Below are positions 35,657-45,976 of a stretch of 64,000 nucleotides of DNA, piece after piece. Location: NCBI RefSeq assembly GCF_947499215.1, contig NZ_CANMNI010000002.1:806001-870000 (forward strand), given 5' to 3'. Source of the stretch: an uncultured Pontibacter sp. (GTDB lineage Bacteria > Bacteroidota > Bacteroidia > Cytophagales > Hymenobacteraceae). The notes under the pieces are model-generated. The model saw only the letters and a program-made list of their open reading frames with translations. It was not told where the DNA came from and ran no database searches. The stretch's first letter is position 1; each line of letters opens with the position of its first letter. Made by a program: the position numbers and the translations under genes.

Positions 35657-35695
35657 AAGAGACCGCTTCCAATATTTGGCAGCGGTCTTTCTTTT
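35657..35695. terminator. Bidirectional terminator between uvrA and DUF4142 gene 1
   Basis: Stem AGACCGCT / AGCGGTCT with a 13-base loop and a T-rich end on the plus strand. An AGGTATA heptamer (35636-35642) lies two bases after the uvrA stop. Confidence 0.78.
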
Positions 35696-36267
35696 TATAT
35701 GCTTCCCAGCCTGTCTTCCAACTCTTCGGCTTGTTGCAGATGCTGTCGCAGGAGCGGGAGTTGTTTGGAGGCGAACTGTTTTACTTCCATCACTTTGGCA
35801 TTCTCAGCCATATCTTCGTAGCGTTTCAACAATTGGTTATGCTCTTCGCGGGTACGCTTAATATAAGCCAAGTCAAAGCCTATACCTGTTTCACCGCTCA
35901 CCTCGTCGTATACCTTCTGATGCGAGTTGCCTAACTGAGTAGGAACCACGAACTCACGCTCTATGGCAATGTGTTGTAGGTCTTCCATCACCCGATTGTG
36001 GCCGTTGCTCATATCTTGAGCCATCTCCTTTACCTCTGGGCTCACAGCTCGCTCTAAAGCCAGTTGTCCCAGTTGCGCGTGAAGCATATTGGCACTGGTT
36101 GCCTCAGCCACAAAGAGGGCATCATTTTTCATACCTTGCATGCCCATGGCCTCGAACTGCTCCACACTTTGGGAAGCGGCCTGCTCTATGCTATCGTCTC
36201 CGCCACAAGAGGCGCTGCCCAGCAACAGTATAAGGCTGGCTATATACACTGTAAATTTCCGAGTCAT
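35695..36267 (-). CDS. DUF4142 lipoprotein, copy 1
   Basis: 190 residues with a lipoprotein signal (SLILLLGSASC, Cys21). The mature part is a four-helix DUF4142 domain: FVAEATSANMLHAQLGQLALERAVSPEVKEMAQDMSNGHNRVMEDL, ending KQLPLLRQHLQQAEEL. The fold is ferritin-like but I do not see a conserved di-iron set here (His and Glu positions are few), so metal binding is not claimed. Periplasmic or outer-membrane location. Role unknown. Paired with a second DUF4142 lipoprotein directly upstream on the same strand. Confidence 0.88.
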   Translation of the reverse strand: MTRKFTVYIASLILLLGSASCGGDDSIEQAASQSVEQFEAMGMQGMKNDALFVAEATSANMLHAQLGQLALERAVSPEVKEMAQDMSNGHNRVMEDLQHIAIEREFVVPTQLGNSHQKVYDEVSGETGIGFDLAYIKRTREEHNQLLKRYEDMAENAKVMEVKQFASKQLPLLRQHLQQAEELEDRLGSI

Positions 36268-36288
36268 ACAGATAGGTTAAAATAGGAA

Positions 36289-36315
36289 CATCTGCAACCA
36301 TAGTGGCTGCAGATG
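36289..36315 (-). terminator. Weak hairpin between the DUF4142 genes
   Basis: Stem CATCTGCA / TGCAGATG with an 11-base loop in the gap between the two DUF4142 genes, without a strong T tract. It may be a terminator or an attenuator. Confidence 0.4.
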
Positions 36316-36365
36316 CTCTAAGTTAGTATTTTTTAAGAAAAATCAGCGTGATCAAAGCGAAATGC

Positions 36366-36950
36366 TTATTGCTGCAGGCCGTCTTTAATCTGCTGTGCAC
36401 GCTGGTGGTGTTCGCGCAACTTAGGAAGCGTCTTGCTGGCAAAGGCCTTCACATCTGCGTCCTCATAGTTTTCGTCTTCAGCCACATCTTCGAACATGCT
36501 GATGTCATTGTCATGCGCGCTTACTATTTTATCCATGTAATCTCTGTCAAACTCAGCTCCCTGCTTTTCACGCAGTTCACGCATGTGGTCCATGTGATCA
36601 CTGCTCATGCTGTCAGGCAGTGTAATGTTTTTGCTGGTAGCCATTGTACGCAGCTCATCGTTCGCGGCTGTGTGGTCCTTCACCATCATGCTGGCAAACT
36701 CTTTCACCTGCGGATTGGTAGCACGCTCCTGCGCCAGTTTGCCTGCCTCTACTTCCATCATGCTGCTGCTGGCTGCTTTTGTCATAAACTCAGAGGCCTC
36801 TACTCTAGGCTCCTCCATGGCAGTGTCCTCGAAGCGCTCTTCTGTTTGCTCCTGTGCTTCTTCTACACTGTCGGTACCAGAACCACCACAGGCCATCATG
36901 CCAAACATAAGGGCACACGCCAATAATCCTGTTGTTGTAATTTTTTTCAT
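36366..36950 (-). CDS. DUF4142 lipoprotein, copy 2
   Basis: 194 residues with lipobox ALMFGMMACGGSG (Cys21) and a Glu-rich linker (EEAQEQTEERFEDTAMEE). Mature DUF4142 domain: SSSMMEVEAGKLAQERATNPQVKEFASMMVKDHTAANDELRTMA, FDRDYMDKIVSAHDNDISMFEDVAED and KTLPKLREHHQRAQQI. It shares a layout and some motifs with copy 1 but differs in most positions, so duplication is old. It is upstream of copy 1 with a hairpin between. Role unknown; DUF4142 proteins may be stress-related (inference). Confidence 0.88.
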   Translation of the reverse strand: MKKITTTGLLACALMFGMMACGGSGTDSVEEAQEQTEERFEDTAMEEPRVEASEFMTKAASSSMMEVEAGKLAQERATNPQVKEFASMMVKDHTAANDELRTMATSKNITLPDSMSSDHMDHMRELREKQGAEFDRDYMDKIVSAHDNDISMFEDVAEDENYEDADVKAFASKTLPKLREHHQRAQQIKDGLQQ

Positions 36951-37189
36951 AGTATTGGTTTCTTTATAAATATTAAAATAGTTTGAACAGATTGGTATAC
37001 GCCCTTACGCTAATGGAGTTATATTCTGTGCTTTTAATATAAAGGAGGCGATCTAACGGAGGCTGTTTTCTGCAGGAGCGATCACGATTTTTGCCTGCAT
37101 TTTGTATAGTAGCCATATATTCACAACTATCTCATACATAAAACGCTATAAAACTGAAATATCCCAAACCCTTACCTCCGCTATACCTT

Positions 37190-37894
37190 ATGAAGCCACA
37201 AAACGCTCCGTTTTTACTCATAGCACTACTATTTTGCATTGCTGTGCCTAGTGAGGCTATCGCGCAGATAGAAGAGCAGGAAAAGGAAGACCGCGCGGAG
37301 ATGATCAACATTGACCGCGACCATGACAGAGTACTCAAAATACACCCGCTACATTACGGCGAAATCTTTGTGTCGTATGAGAAAGTGCGCGCACCCAATA
37401 TCAGCAATGAGTTTGGCCTGAGTTATTTTTATAAGCTGCACATGAAGGGGGATGGCTGGTCAACGAACATAAAGGATGTGATGGGCATTGGCATTCGCAT
37501 GAGCCAGCGCTACTATACCTCTAAAAAGAAAAGGGCACCGTTCGGCTTTTTCCACGGCCCTATGTTCAGCTACCGCTTTATTGTTTTTGAGCGCAATGTG
37601 TTCGACCTGCCTGATCTGCCGCCTAGCGACCCGGATTATCGGTTTGTAGGCCGGCTATACCAAAACGCACTGGACCTGAGTTACCACTTGGGCTACCAGT
37701 TTCAGTTAGGCCAGCACTTTACTACCGAGCTCTCCGGCGGACTTGGCGGTCGTGTGAAGTTTGCCATTGCCAGAAATGGCGGCGACCTGATCGAACAGAA
37801 CATCATCGGCCACGTGGTGCACGCCGACGAGGGGGCCGTTTTCTCGGTTGGCCCTTCCCCTCAGTTGAACTTCTCGATCGGCTACTCTTTCTAG
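37190..37894 (+). CDS. Exported beta-barrel protein of unknown function
   Basis: 234 residues with a signal peptide ending near AIAQ. The mature part alternates short turns and amphipathic strands (LKIHPLHYGEIFVSYEKV, GLSYFYKLHMKG, GIGIRMSQRYY, FGFFHGPMFSYRFIVF, LSYHLGYQFQLGQHFTTELSGGLGGRV) and ends with LNFSIGYSF, an aromatic C-terminal residue typical of outer-membrane barrels inserted by BamA. It resembles DUF3575-type proteins but the call is only structural. Converges with the next gene with no base between stop codons. Confidence 0.7.
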   Translation: MKPQNAPFLLIALLFCIAVPSEAIAQIEEQEKEDRAEMINIDRDHDRVLKIHPLHYGEIFVSYEKVRAPNISNEFGLSYFYKLHMKGDGWSTNIKDVMGIGIRMSQRYYTSKKKRAPFGFFHGPMFSYRFIVFERNVFDLPDLPPSDPDYRFVGRLYQNALDLSYHLGYQFQLGQHFTTELSGGLGGRVKFAIARNGGDLIEQNIIGHVVHADEGAVFSVGPSPQLNFSIGYSF

Positions 37895-38620
37895 TTACTT
37901 GTTGATCTTGTTGAGCACGCTGTAGGACATCAGTTTGCCGTTTCGGTAGGTTTCAGACTTTATCCAACCGGTGCCGGGCACAAACCATTCCACTGTCTGC
38001 ATGCGGGTGCCGGGCATTTTCATACCCATGGCGCGGGTCTGCACTTCCATGTCTTGGTTTATTTTAAAGCCTTCGAAGGTGCCCGCCGGAACTTCCATGC
38101 GCTCTCTGTCGCCCACGGTGCGGCCTGTCACCTGCATGGTGATCGTGCTCATGTTCTGACCGCTGCTTTTATCCACTACATCGATGGTGAAGCTGCCATC
38201 TTTTAGCTTTTGGCCGGGCGTGAGTGTGGCTGGGTAGTCCATGTGGTCGCCCTGCATTTTCACCTCCATGTTTTGGTAGGCCCCCATCATATCCGGGTTC
38301 ATGAGCGAGCGCATATCTATCCAAATGGAACCATTCTCGCAACCTACCTGATAACTGCCTTCGTTGGCCATCTTTCCTTTGTTGTCATACATCTGGGTGT
38401 GGACGGTGGCCTCCGACTTGTCGCCATCCCGCCGCACATCGGTTACTTTGTAAAGCACCCGCCCCGTCAGTTTATTGCGCTGGTTATAGTTGAGTATTTC
38501 GTACTCAGCGTTTTCCGTGAGGAGCATGTAGTTGTTGCAGTCCTGCGCGTTGCCACTCACCGGCACGAACAGTATCGCTACAAGCAGTGTGATAGAAAGT
38601 ATGAGGTCGCGGTTTTTCAT
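37895..38620 (-). CDS. TapB/DUF3108-like exported protein
   Basis: 241 residues from ATG 38620, which gives a proper signal peptide (MKNRDLILSITLLVAILFVPVSGNAQ); a longer frame reaches 38743 but is not needed. The mature part has a DUF3108-like fold of beta strands: YEILNYNQRNKLTGRVLYKVTDV, SIWIDMRSLMNPD, KLKDGSFTIDVVD, and the end of the family WFVPGTGWIKSETYRNGKL. Such proteins bind lipids or glycans in the periplasm in some lineages (TapB/LolA-like fold), though role here is unknown. Its stop codon abuts the stop of the convergent gene. Confidence 0.7.
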   Translation of the reverse strand: MKNRDLILSITLLVAILFVPVSGNAQDCNNYMLLTENAEYEILNYNQRNKLTGRVLYKVTDVRRDGDKSEATVHTQMYDNKGKMANEGSYQVGCENGSIWIDMRSLMNPDMMGAYQNMEVKMQGDHMDYPATLTPGQKLKDGSFTIDVVDKSSGQNMSTITMQVTGRTVGDRERMEVPAGTFEGFKINQDMEVQTRAMGMKMPGTRMQTVEWFVPGTGWIKSETYRNGKLMSYSVLNKINK

Positions 38621-38750
38621 GATCTTATACAAACAAATCCTAGATGTTATATTATAATTATACTCATACCTGTCTTCATAAGACTGCCTTAACCGAAAAT
38701 CTGTGCAAAGGGGCACAAGTATGGTGTAAACTTTCCAAAACACAGGGTAT

Positions 38751-38780
38751 AAAAAAAGCCGGGTACAAGTCCCGGCTTCT
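38751..38780 (-). terminator. Terminator of the paaG-like gene
   Basis: Stem AAGCCGGG / CCCGGCTT with a seven-base loop, followed on the minus strand by TTTTTTTATACCC. An AGGTATA (38795-38801) lies between it and the stop codon. Confidence 0.84.
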
Positions 38781-38805
38781 CTGAAGTGCTTAATAGGTAT
38801 AGCGA

Positions 38806-39588
38806 CTAAGCACCTGTAAAGTTTGGCTTGCGCTTCTCGTTAAAGGCAGTCACGCCTTCTTTGTAATCGGCAGAGTTGCCTGCTATTTTCTGGCAATAGG
38901 CCTCATAGTCAAGCATCTCGTCGAGTGTGGAGCTGAAGGACTTATTGAGCATTTTCTTCATCATCCCAATGGCTTTGGTTGGGGCCATAGCATAGCGGGC
39001 GGCAAGTTCGGCTACGGCTGCGTCCAGTTCTTCCGGTGCTACAACCTTGTTTACCATACCTAGTTGCAAAGCTTCCTCAGCGCTCACTTTGGAGCCCAGC
39101 GTGCTCAGCTCAAACGCTTTGAGCGAGCCCACCACACGTGGCAAAAAGAAAGAAGAACCTGAGTCAAGTACCAGTCCCACGTTCACGAATACCTCAATCA
39201 TGCTGGCGGCGGTGGAGGCTACCACCATGTCGCAGGCCAAGGCAAGCGAACAGCCGGCACCAGCTGCCACACCGTTTAACTTACAGATGATCGGCTTTGG
39301 GAGGTTGCGCATGGCCCGGATGATCGGGTTATACCTTTTTTCGAGCGACTCCGACAAGTCACGCTTATCGGCGCTGGCAATGGCTTTGAGATCCTGTCCG
39401 GAACAGAAGGCTCTGCCGGCACCCGTCAGGACAACCACACGCACACTGTCGTCGCGGGTCACCTGCTTCAGAGCGTCCTGCAGTTCGTAGCTCTGCTTGT
39501 CGTTAAAGGCGTTGAAAACATCGGGGCGGTTCAAGGTGATGGTCGCAATACCATCCTGCACGTCGTATAGCAAACACTCGTAGTTCAT
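38806..39588 (-). CDS. Enoyl-CoA hydratase/isomerase family protein, PaaG-like
   Basis: 260 residues of the crotonase fold. Oxyanion-hole segments: GRAFCSGQDLKAI (about 61-73) and VAAGAGCSLALACDMVVAS (about 105-123). The region after the second loop reads VGLVLDSGSSFFLPR, with Asp where classic hydratases carry the catalytic Glu; this Asp is the key residue of PaaG (ring-1,2-epoxyphenylacetyl-CoA isomerase) and delta3-delta2-enoyl-CoA isomerases. It therefore more likely isomerises an enoyl-CoA or an epoxide-CoA than hydrates. The other paa genes are not nearby. Monocistronic with a good promoter and terminator. Confidence 0.83.
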   Translation of the reverse strand: MNYECLLYDVQDGIATITLNRPDVFNAFNDKQSYELQDALKQVTRDDSVRVVVLTGAGRAFCSGQDLKAIASADKRDLSESLEKRYNPIIRAMRNLPKPIICKLNGVAAGAGCSLALACDMVVASTAASMIEVFVNVGLVLDSGSSFFLPRVVGSLKAFELSTLGSKVSAEEALQLGMVNKVVAPEELDAAVAELAARYAMAPTKAIGMMKKMLNKSFSSTLDEMLDYEAYCQKIAGNSADYKEGVTAFNEKRKPNFTGA

Positions 39589-39614
39589 GTTGTCGTTTGT
39601 TTAGTAGAGATAAC

Positions 39615-39646
39615 CAAAGGTATAGATAATCGACTTGAAGAGCAAA
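39615..39646 (-). promoter_or_regulatory. Putative promoter of the paaG-like gene
   Basis: On the minus strand: TTTG (39643-39646), spacer of 20 bases, TACCTTTG (39615-39622). Both boxes match the Bacteroidota pattern and the -7 box overlaps an AGGTATA heptamer. Confidence 0.6.
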
Positions 39647-39651
39647 AACGG

Positions 39652-40272
39652 CTACAGGGCGATAAAACCAGCCATCAGGACCAAGATCAGACCAGTCGCA
39701 AAACCGGTATAGGCCTGCGCCGGGGTATGGGCATGCAGCGCCAGTCTCGCCGAGAGCACCGCCCCCGATACCAGAATCACCAACACTATGGGTGAAAGCA
39801 GCCCTGCATCGGGCATTAACTTATTTATCAGCAAAAGCACACCCAGCGCCCCTCCCAGCCCGATACCATGTGCACTGATCTTCCAGAAAAAGGACACGAA
39901 CCAAGCCAGAAAAACGGAAGCCGTGATCACGCCCATCACGAAATAGAACAGCTGGTCGAACACCGGTTCGGTATAGAACAGGTAAGTGGTGACCGCATAG
40001 CAAACGGCGGTAAATAAAAGTGGTTTGCTGCGCTGCTCCCTCCGGTCGATCTCATAGGAGTCGATAAAACCAGTCCGGAACATAGCGTACGCCCCCAGCC
40101 CGGGCACCATAAACGTCGTGAAAAAGATCATGCTCAAGATGATCCATCGGCTCTGCATCGGAAATGAGAGGGAGGCAACTGGCAGAAAATAAAGAATGAT
40201 GACGAACAGATAGGTTGGCATCAGCAGTGGGTGAAACGCAACTGATAAAAAACGGGCGAGGGAGCGGTTCAA
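39652..40272 (-). CDS. Integral membrane protein, PAP2-like
   Basis: 206 residues with about six membrane segments (about 10-30, 42-63, 85-104, 110-130, 140-160, 182-205). The loop DRREQRSKPLL and the stretch SARLALHAHTPAQAYTGFATG resemble, in degenerate form, the three motifs of PAP2-type phosphatases (K-x6-RP, PSGH, SR-x5-H), but key residues are missing or shifted. It may be a PAP2-fold protein without phosphatase activity, or a different phospholipid-related membrane protein. Overlaps nothing; lies between the paaG-like gene and rpoN on the same strand. Confidence 0.65.
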   Translation of the reverse strand: MNRSLARFLSVAFHPLLMPTYLFVIILYFLPVASLSFPMQSRWIILSMIFFTTFMVPGLGAYAMFRTGFIDSYEIDRREQRSKPLLFTAVCYAVTTYLFYTEPVFDQLFYFVMGVITASVFLAWFVSFFWKISAHGIGLGGALGVLLLINKLMPDAGLLSPIVLVILVSGAVLSARLALHAHTPAQAYTGFATGLILVLMAGFIAL

Positions 40273-40448
40273 GTAGAGTTTGGCAGTTTAAGAGTTTGGA
40301 AGTTGAGGAGTTAGAAAGTTTGGAAGGCTTCACTTTTAGGGACAGGTCGCGACCTGTCCGAATCGTGTACCAATTACCTGCTCACATCGAACATCAATCA
40401 ATTATCAATCAGCAATTCAACCATTTAACAATTCAGCCATCTAATCAT

Positions 40449-41900
40449 TTAAAGCTCCTTCCGCAGACGGGCCACAGGTATGTTGAGTTGCTCGCGGTAT
40501 TTAGCCACAGTGCGGCGGGCAATGTTGTAGCCTTTTTCGTTGAGGAGTTTCTCGATCTTCTCGTCAGAGAGTGGCTTGCGCTTGCTCTCCTTGTCAATGA
40601 TCTCTTTGAGAATATGCTTCACTTCCCGGCTGCTGGCGTCCTCACCGGAGTCGGTGGCAATGCCTTCGGAGAAAAAGTACTTGAGCGGATAAATGCCGAA
40701 CTCGGTTTGGACAGCTTTGCTGTTGGCCACGCGGCTCACGGTACTGATGTCCATCCCGATCTCTTCGGCAATGTCCTTCAAAATCATCGGACGCAACTTG
40801 CTTTCGTCGCCTTCCAAAAAGAACTCGTGCTGGTATTTGATGATAGCCTCCATGGTGCGTAACAGCGTGTTCTGGCGCTGGCGTATGGCGTCAATGAACC
40901 ACTTGGCCGCGTCAAGCTTCTGTTTCACGAAAGTTACCGTCTCCTTCAGCTTCTTGTCCTTCTTGTCTGACTTGTCATAAGCGTCGAACATGTCGGCGTA
41001 GGAGCGGCTGATGCGCAGATCCGGGGCGTTGCGGGAGTTGAGCGAGAGCTGCAACTGTCCGTTCTCATTGGTCAGGATGAAGTCAGGTATGATGTACTGC
41101 ACGCGCGTCATGCCGGCTCCGCTTCCGCCCGGTTTTGGGTTGAGTTTGATGATGACGTCAATGGCCTTTTTCAGCTCTTCTTCCGATACGCCAAACTTCG
41201 ACTGTATTTTTTGGTAATGTTTCTTCGTGAATTCCTCAAATGACTCCTTGATGATGCGCTCGGCCAAATGCGTGATTTCGTCCTGCTCGCGGCGCTCGAG
41301 TTGCAGCAACAAGCACTCAGGCAGGTCGCGGGCCGCTATACCTGCCGGGTCGAAGGTCTGGATCATGTGCAGCACCTGCTCAATCTCCTCCTCCGTCGTC
41401 ATAATGTTCTGCGAAAAAGCAAGGTCGTTGGCAATAGAGCTTAGTTCGCGGCGGATGTAGCCGTCGCTATCGATGCTGCCGATCAGCTGCATGCCGACGC
41501 TGAACTGCTTGTCATCGAGCTCCAAGAAGCCCAACTGGTCCATGAGGTTGTCGGTGAGCGAAGAGGTCATGGCAATGGGCATCTCACGGTCATCGTCGTC
41601 ACTGCCGCCGCGATCGCCCTGCATCTTGTAGCCGCTTATCTCGTCGTCGTTCAGGTAGTCGTTGATGTCGACATCGTCTTTTCCGTAATCGTCGTCGCTG
41701 TCGTAGTCGTCTCCGCTGTCGGTGTCGCTATATTCTGTGTCGGCTTCCTCGCGGCCTTCTTCGAGGGCGGGGTTTATCTCCATTTCCTCTTTTATGCGTG
41801 CTTCTAGCTCAACAGTAGGTATCTGCAGCAGCTTGATAAATTGTATCTGCTGCGGCGATAACTTCTGGGATAAGAGTTGTCTTAAATCGAGTCGCTGCAT
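40449..41900 (-). CDS. rpoN: RNA polymerase sigma-54 factor
   Basis: 483 residues. Region I (about 1-50, LDLRQLLSQKLSPQQIQFIKLLQIP) contacts activators; an acidic region II (about 55-100, many Asp/Ser) follows; the core-binding region III (about 110-330); then the helix-turn-helix (about 355-405, LKDIAEEIGMDISTVSRVANSKAVQ); and the RpoN box at the C-terminus (ARRTVAKYREQLNIPVARLR), which recognises the -24 element. Sigma-54 depends on AAA+ activators and controls, in other bacteria, nitrogen use, envelope and motility genes; its Bacteroidota targets are poorly known. It has its own promoter. Confidence 0.96.
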   Translation of the reverse strand: MQRLDLRQLLSQKLSPQQIQFIKLLQIPTVELEARIKEEMEINPALEEGREEADTEYSDTDSGDDYDSDDDYGKDDVDINDYLNDDEISGYKMQGDRGGSDDDDREMPIAMTSSLTDNLMDQLGFLELDDKQFSVGMQLIGSIDSDGYIRRELSSIANDLAFSQNIMTTEEEIEQVLHMIQTFDPAGIAARDLPECLLLQLERREQDEITHLAERIIKESFEEFTKKHYQKIQSKFGVSEEELKKAIDVIIKLNPKPGGSGAGMTRVQYIIPDFILTNENGQLQLSLNSRNAPDLRISRSYADMFDAYDKSDKKDKKLKETVTFVKQKLDAAKWFIDAIRQRQNTLLRTMEAIIKYQHEFFLEGDESKLRPMILKDIAEEIGMDISTVSRVANSKAVQTEFGIYPLKYFFSEGIATDSGEDASSREVKHILKEIIDKESKRKPLSDEKIEKLLNEKGYNIARRTVAKYREQLNIPVARLRKEL

Positions 41901-41940
41901 AGTGGGTGAAAATGTATTCTGGCGCCTTTTGGTGCACCTC

Positions 41941-41973
41941 CAAATTTAGGATAATTTTACTCGCATTTACAAA
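41941..41973 (-). promoter_or_regulatory. Putative promoter of rpoN
   Basis: Minus strand: TTTG (41970-41973), 21-base spacer, TAAATTTG (41941-41948). Both boxes fit the Bacteroidota consensus, about 40 bases upstream of the ATG. Confidence 0.6.
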
Positions 41974-42186
41974 AAAGGTTAAAATATCGTTACTTTGAGG
42001 GATTATTGGAAATCGGGTCCTCTTGCCATGCCAGATATAGTCTGTAGACTTGCTACAGCCCTTTGTCCGAGCCGGTTAAGCCATCCGATCCATTCGCGGT
42101 ACGGTACCTGTTTCTGCCTTTCACGAGGTCAGTAATTTATATCGTAACGCATAAATCGATCAGACATATACGCTACTAGAAATAAC

Positions 42187-43626
<1,440 letters not shown>

Positions 43627-43649
43627 CAGAGGCTATACCTATAAAACAG

Positions 43650-43684
43650 AGAGCCCGGCTATTCCTTAGTCGGGCTCTTTTTTT
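43650..43684 (+). terminator. Terminator of asnS
   Basis: Stem AGAGCCCG / CGGGCTCT with a 13-base loop and a TTTTTTT tail. A TATACCT (43634-43640) precedes it. Confidence 0.85.
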
Positions 43685-43736
43685 GGCTAGAAATTTGCTA
43701 TCTTTCATAAGATAAATCCCTTATACATTTCATCTT

Positions 43737-45275
43737 ATGCGATATATAATTCTAGCCCTGCTCCTGCTCGGTTTTACGGCCTCTGAGGTGCGTGCCCAAC
43801 AGGAGTTCGCAAATCTGGACTTGCCTTTGCGCCGCGCCGAAGACTTGGTGTCGGTAGCGGATGGCGATGGCAATGTTTGCCTCTATTTTTTCCAAGGCGG
43901 CAGCCTGCACTTCAGCCTTGTTGATGCCACAGGGCAGACCGTGGCCACACAGGAAATCCCCTACCGAAACAACCAACAGCCGCAGGTGCTGGGCACCCGG
44001 GTCACCGACACGGAGTTTGTGTTTTATAGCCGCTATGTAAACGGCAACAAAGAGTTTGTGCGTCCCTTTGCCGTGAACAGGTATAGCGGTGCTTTCCGGA
44101 GCATGCCTGATGTGCCGCTACGCAAAGAGAGAAACGAAACCTTTATGGGGGCCTTTGCCGATGCGGACCACTTCTACATGCTTTATTCTGATAAGAAAGA
44201 GAACCTGATTCTGTACCGCGAGCTCGACGAGTCTTATTACGAGAAGAAGACCTTCCCGACGGCCGACATGCCGCGTACCCGCACCCGGCATGAGCGACAG
44301 GATGAACTGATCTTCGTGCACCCTGACTTGGAGCGAACCGTGTTTGCCGGGCAGCATCGCAGCAAGATCTATACCCGAGGCGACAAGATCTACATGGTAT
44401 TCGATGGCTTTTACCTGCGCGGGCAGGGCAAGGAAACCACGACTGAGATCCTGACGCTGGACTGGCCGACCGGACAGACGGAATACCGCACCCTGCCGGC
44501 GCTTCCCTACAAGTTAAAGTCAAACTTTAACTCCTTCTTACATGGTAACACCTTGTTTCGGGTACTGCTCGACAAGGAGCAGTTTAATCTGACGGCTTAT
44601 GACTTCAACACGCTAGCTCCTATTAAGGAGTATAACTACACCGCTGAGCAGGAGATCGACATTAAGGCGACGCCTGTGCATCAGCGAGGTGCCGGTGCAC
44701 TTTTCTCGTCTGGCAACAGTGTGATTGAGAAAACCTCTAAGGTAATGCGCAACCTGTCTACCGGCAGACCGGCCATTACGGTAGATGCCTTCAATGACAG
44801 CACGCTGCAACTGACTATCGGTTCCTACCAGCCGCCAAGCCGACGCAATCCACATGGTGGTGACCCGGGGCGCCTAGTGCGCACACCAGACCGGTTGGTA
44901 CAGACTTCGCGCGGGCTATACCTAATGCCGGGTCGCTGGGTGCCAGCCTATACGCTGCCGTACAGCTACAACATGTTCCCGTATAACCGCTACTATTACG
45001 ATCCGTTCTTTACCAGAACAGGGGAACAGGTGGGGCCGGGCACTAGCACGTACTTCAGAGCTGTGTTGGATAGTGAGACTTTAGATAAAGTAGCTTTGGC
45101 CAAAACTGACAGCACAGCCGCCACCGTGCAGGATAAGATTGAGGCGTATGAGGAAGAGCTAAAGCAAACGCCAGAGTTTAAAACCCTCTACCGCTACGGC
45201 ACCAACAAGCTGCACTACGGTTACTTTGACAGACGCAGTAAAACGTTTAAGATCATGGAGTTTACCCAAAACTAG
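43737..45275 (+). CDS. Exported protein of unknown function
   Basis: 512 residues with a signal peptide (MRYIILALLLLGFTASEVRA) and no later membrane helix. The mature part has many beta-strand-like segments with repeated TYR/aromatic contacts (YLYFFQGGSLHFSLVD, FVFYSRYVNG, FYMLYSDKKENLILYRELDESYYEKK, IYTRGDKIYMVFDGFYLRG) that suggest a beta-propeller or beta-sandwich; a DUF-type assignment was not possible by eye. The C-terminal third is low-complexity-like (PSRRNPHGGDPGRL). Function unknown. A terminator with a 18-bp stem follows directly. Confidence 0.72.
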   Translation: MRYIILALLLLGFTASEVRAQQEFANLDLPLRRAEDLVSVADGDGNVCLYFFQGGSLHFSLVDATGQTVATQEIPYRNNQQPQVLGTRVTDTEFVFYSRYVNGNKEFVRPFAVNRYSGAFRSMPDVPLRKERNETFMGAFADADHFYMLYSDKKENLILYRELDESYYEKKTFPTADMPRTRTRHERQDELIFVHPDLERTVFAGQHRSKIYTRGDKIYMVFDGFYLRGQGKETTTEILTLDWPTGQTEYRTLPALPYKLKSNFNSFLHGNTLFRVLLDKEQFNLTAYDFNTLAPIKEYNYTAEQEIDIKATPVHQRGAGALFSSGNSVIEKTSKVMRNLSTGRPAITVDAFNDSTLQLTIGSYQPPSRRNPHGGDPGRLVRTPDRLVQTSRGLYLMPGRWVPAYTLPYSYNMFPYNRYYYDPFFTRTGEQVGPGTSTYFRAVLDSETLDKVALAKTDSTAATVQDKIEAYEEELKQTPEFKTLYRYGTNKLHYGYFDRRSKTFKIMEFTQN

Positions 45276-45281
45276 GATATA

Positions 45282-45321
45282 CAAAAAGGGCTTCGCTAAA
45301 AATAGCGAAGCCCTTTTTGTA
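45282..45321. terminator. Bidirectional terminator
   Basis: A perfect 18-bp stem beginning ACAAAAAGGGCTTCGCTA with a four-base loop and T/A tracts on both sides. It ends both the 43737 gene (plus) and the DUF4168 gene (minus). Confidence 0.9.
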
Positions 45322-45338
45322 TGCTCGGAGACTGCTAT

Positions 45339-45833
45339 TTACAGCCCCATCATTTTCTGTATTTTGGCCTGGACGGCAGGGTCCTGCTGGTAAGCCATCA
45401 TGATCTGCTCATAGCGCTCCATCGTCATACCGTCTTTCTGGATAGCAGTCTGCATATTCTTCTCAATTTCAGGCTGCATTTCCATCATACGCTGTATGGA
45501 CTTGTTAAAAGCGGCTTTTTCCTCGGCTGTGCCTTCGGCTTCGGCCAGTTTCTGCTGCTGGTGTGCCTGCGCCAACTCGTTAAACTTGTCAACGCTCAGT
45601 TTCTCTTCTTCCAAAATAGTCATCATGGCCTGCTCACTTTGCTGCTGCAGGTCCATCAGTCGGGTGCTGGCATCTACAAACAGCTTAATGTCAGCGTCAG
45701 AAATAGCTTGGGTTTGCTGCTGTGGTGCTTTTTGCGGTGTGGCTTGCTGAGCCTCAGCATTTCCGCCAAAAGCCACCATACCTATAACAAGCCCTGCCAC
45801 GGTAGTAGCTTTCAGTTTATGGATAAGGTTCAT
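45339..45833 (-). CDS. DUF4168 exported protein
   Basis: 164 residues with a signal peptide (MVAFGGNAEAQ) and a helical mature part: AISDADIKLFVDASTRLMDLQQQSEQAMMTILEEEKLSVDKFNELAQ, NKSIQRMMEMQPEIEKNMQTAIQKDGMTMERYEQIM. The pattern of two long helical repeats fits DUF4168, a small periplasmic family of unknown function; the Gln/Glu richness and QQ-rich linker are typical. Convergent with the 43737 gene. Confidence 0.84.
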   Translation of the reverse strand: MNLIHKLKATTVAGLVIGMVAFGGNAEAQQATPQKAPQQQTQAISDADIKLFVDASTRLMDLQQQSEQAMMTILEEEKLSVDKFNELAQAHQQQKLAEAEGTAEEKAAFNKSIQRMMEMQPEIEKNMQTAIQKDGMTMERYEQIMMAYQQDPAVQAKIQKMMGL

Positions 45834-45976
45834 AAAAATCGGGGTTAAAATTGATGAAATGATTAAAAGAGTGGGATAATCCGATTGACAATAAACTATA
45901 CCTCTTTTCAGGAAAATAGTTGTAGGTCAATCGCTTTTCACGGCACAGGGTACAATAACCATACCTAAAGCAGAAA

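Noticed and set aside
40285..40440. Repetitive AGTTTGG/ATCAATC-like tract between the PAP2-like gene and rpoN
   Set aside because: The repeats are short, irregular and of a type common in Bacteroidota spacers; I cannot define a unit.
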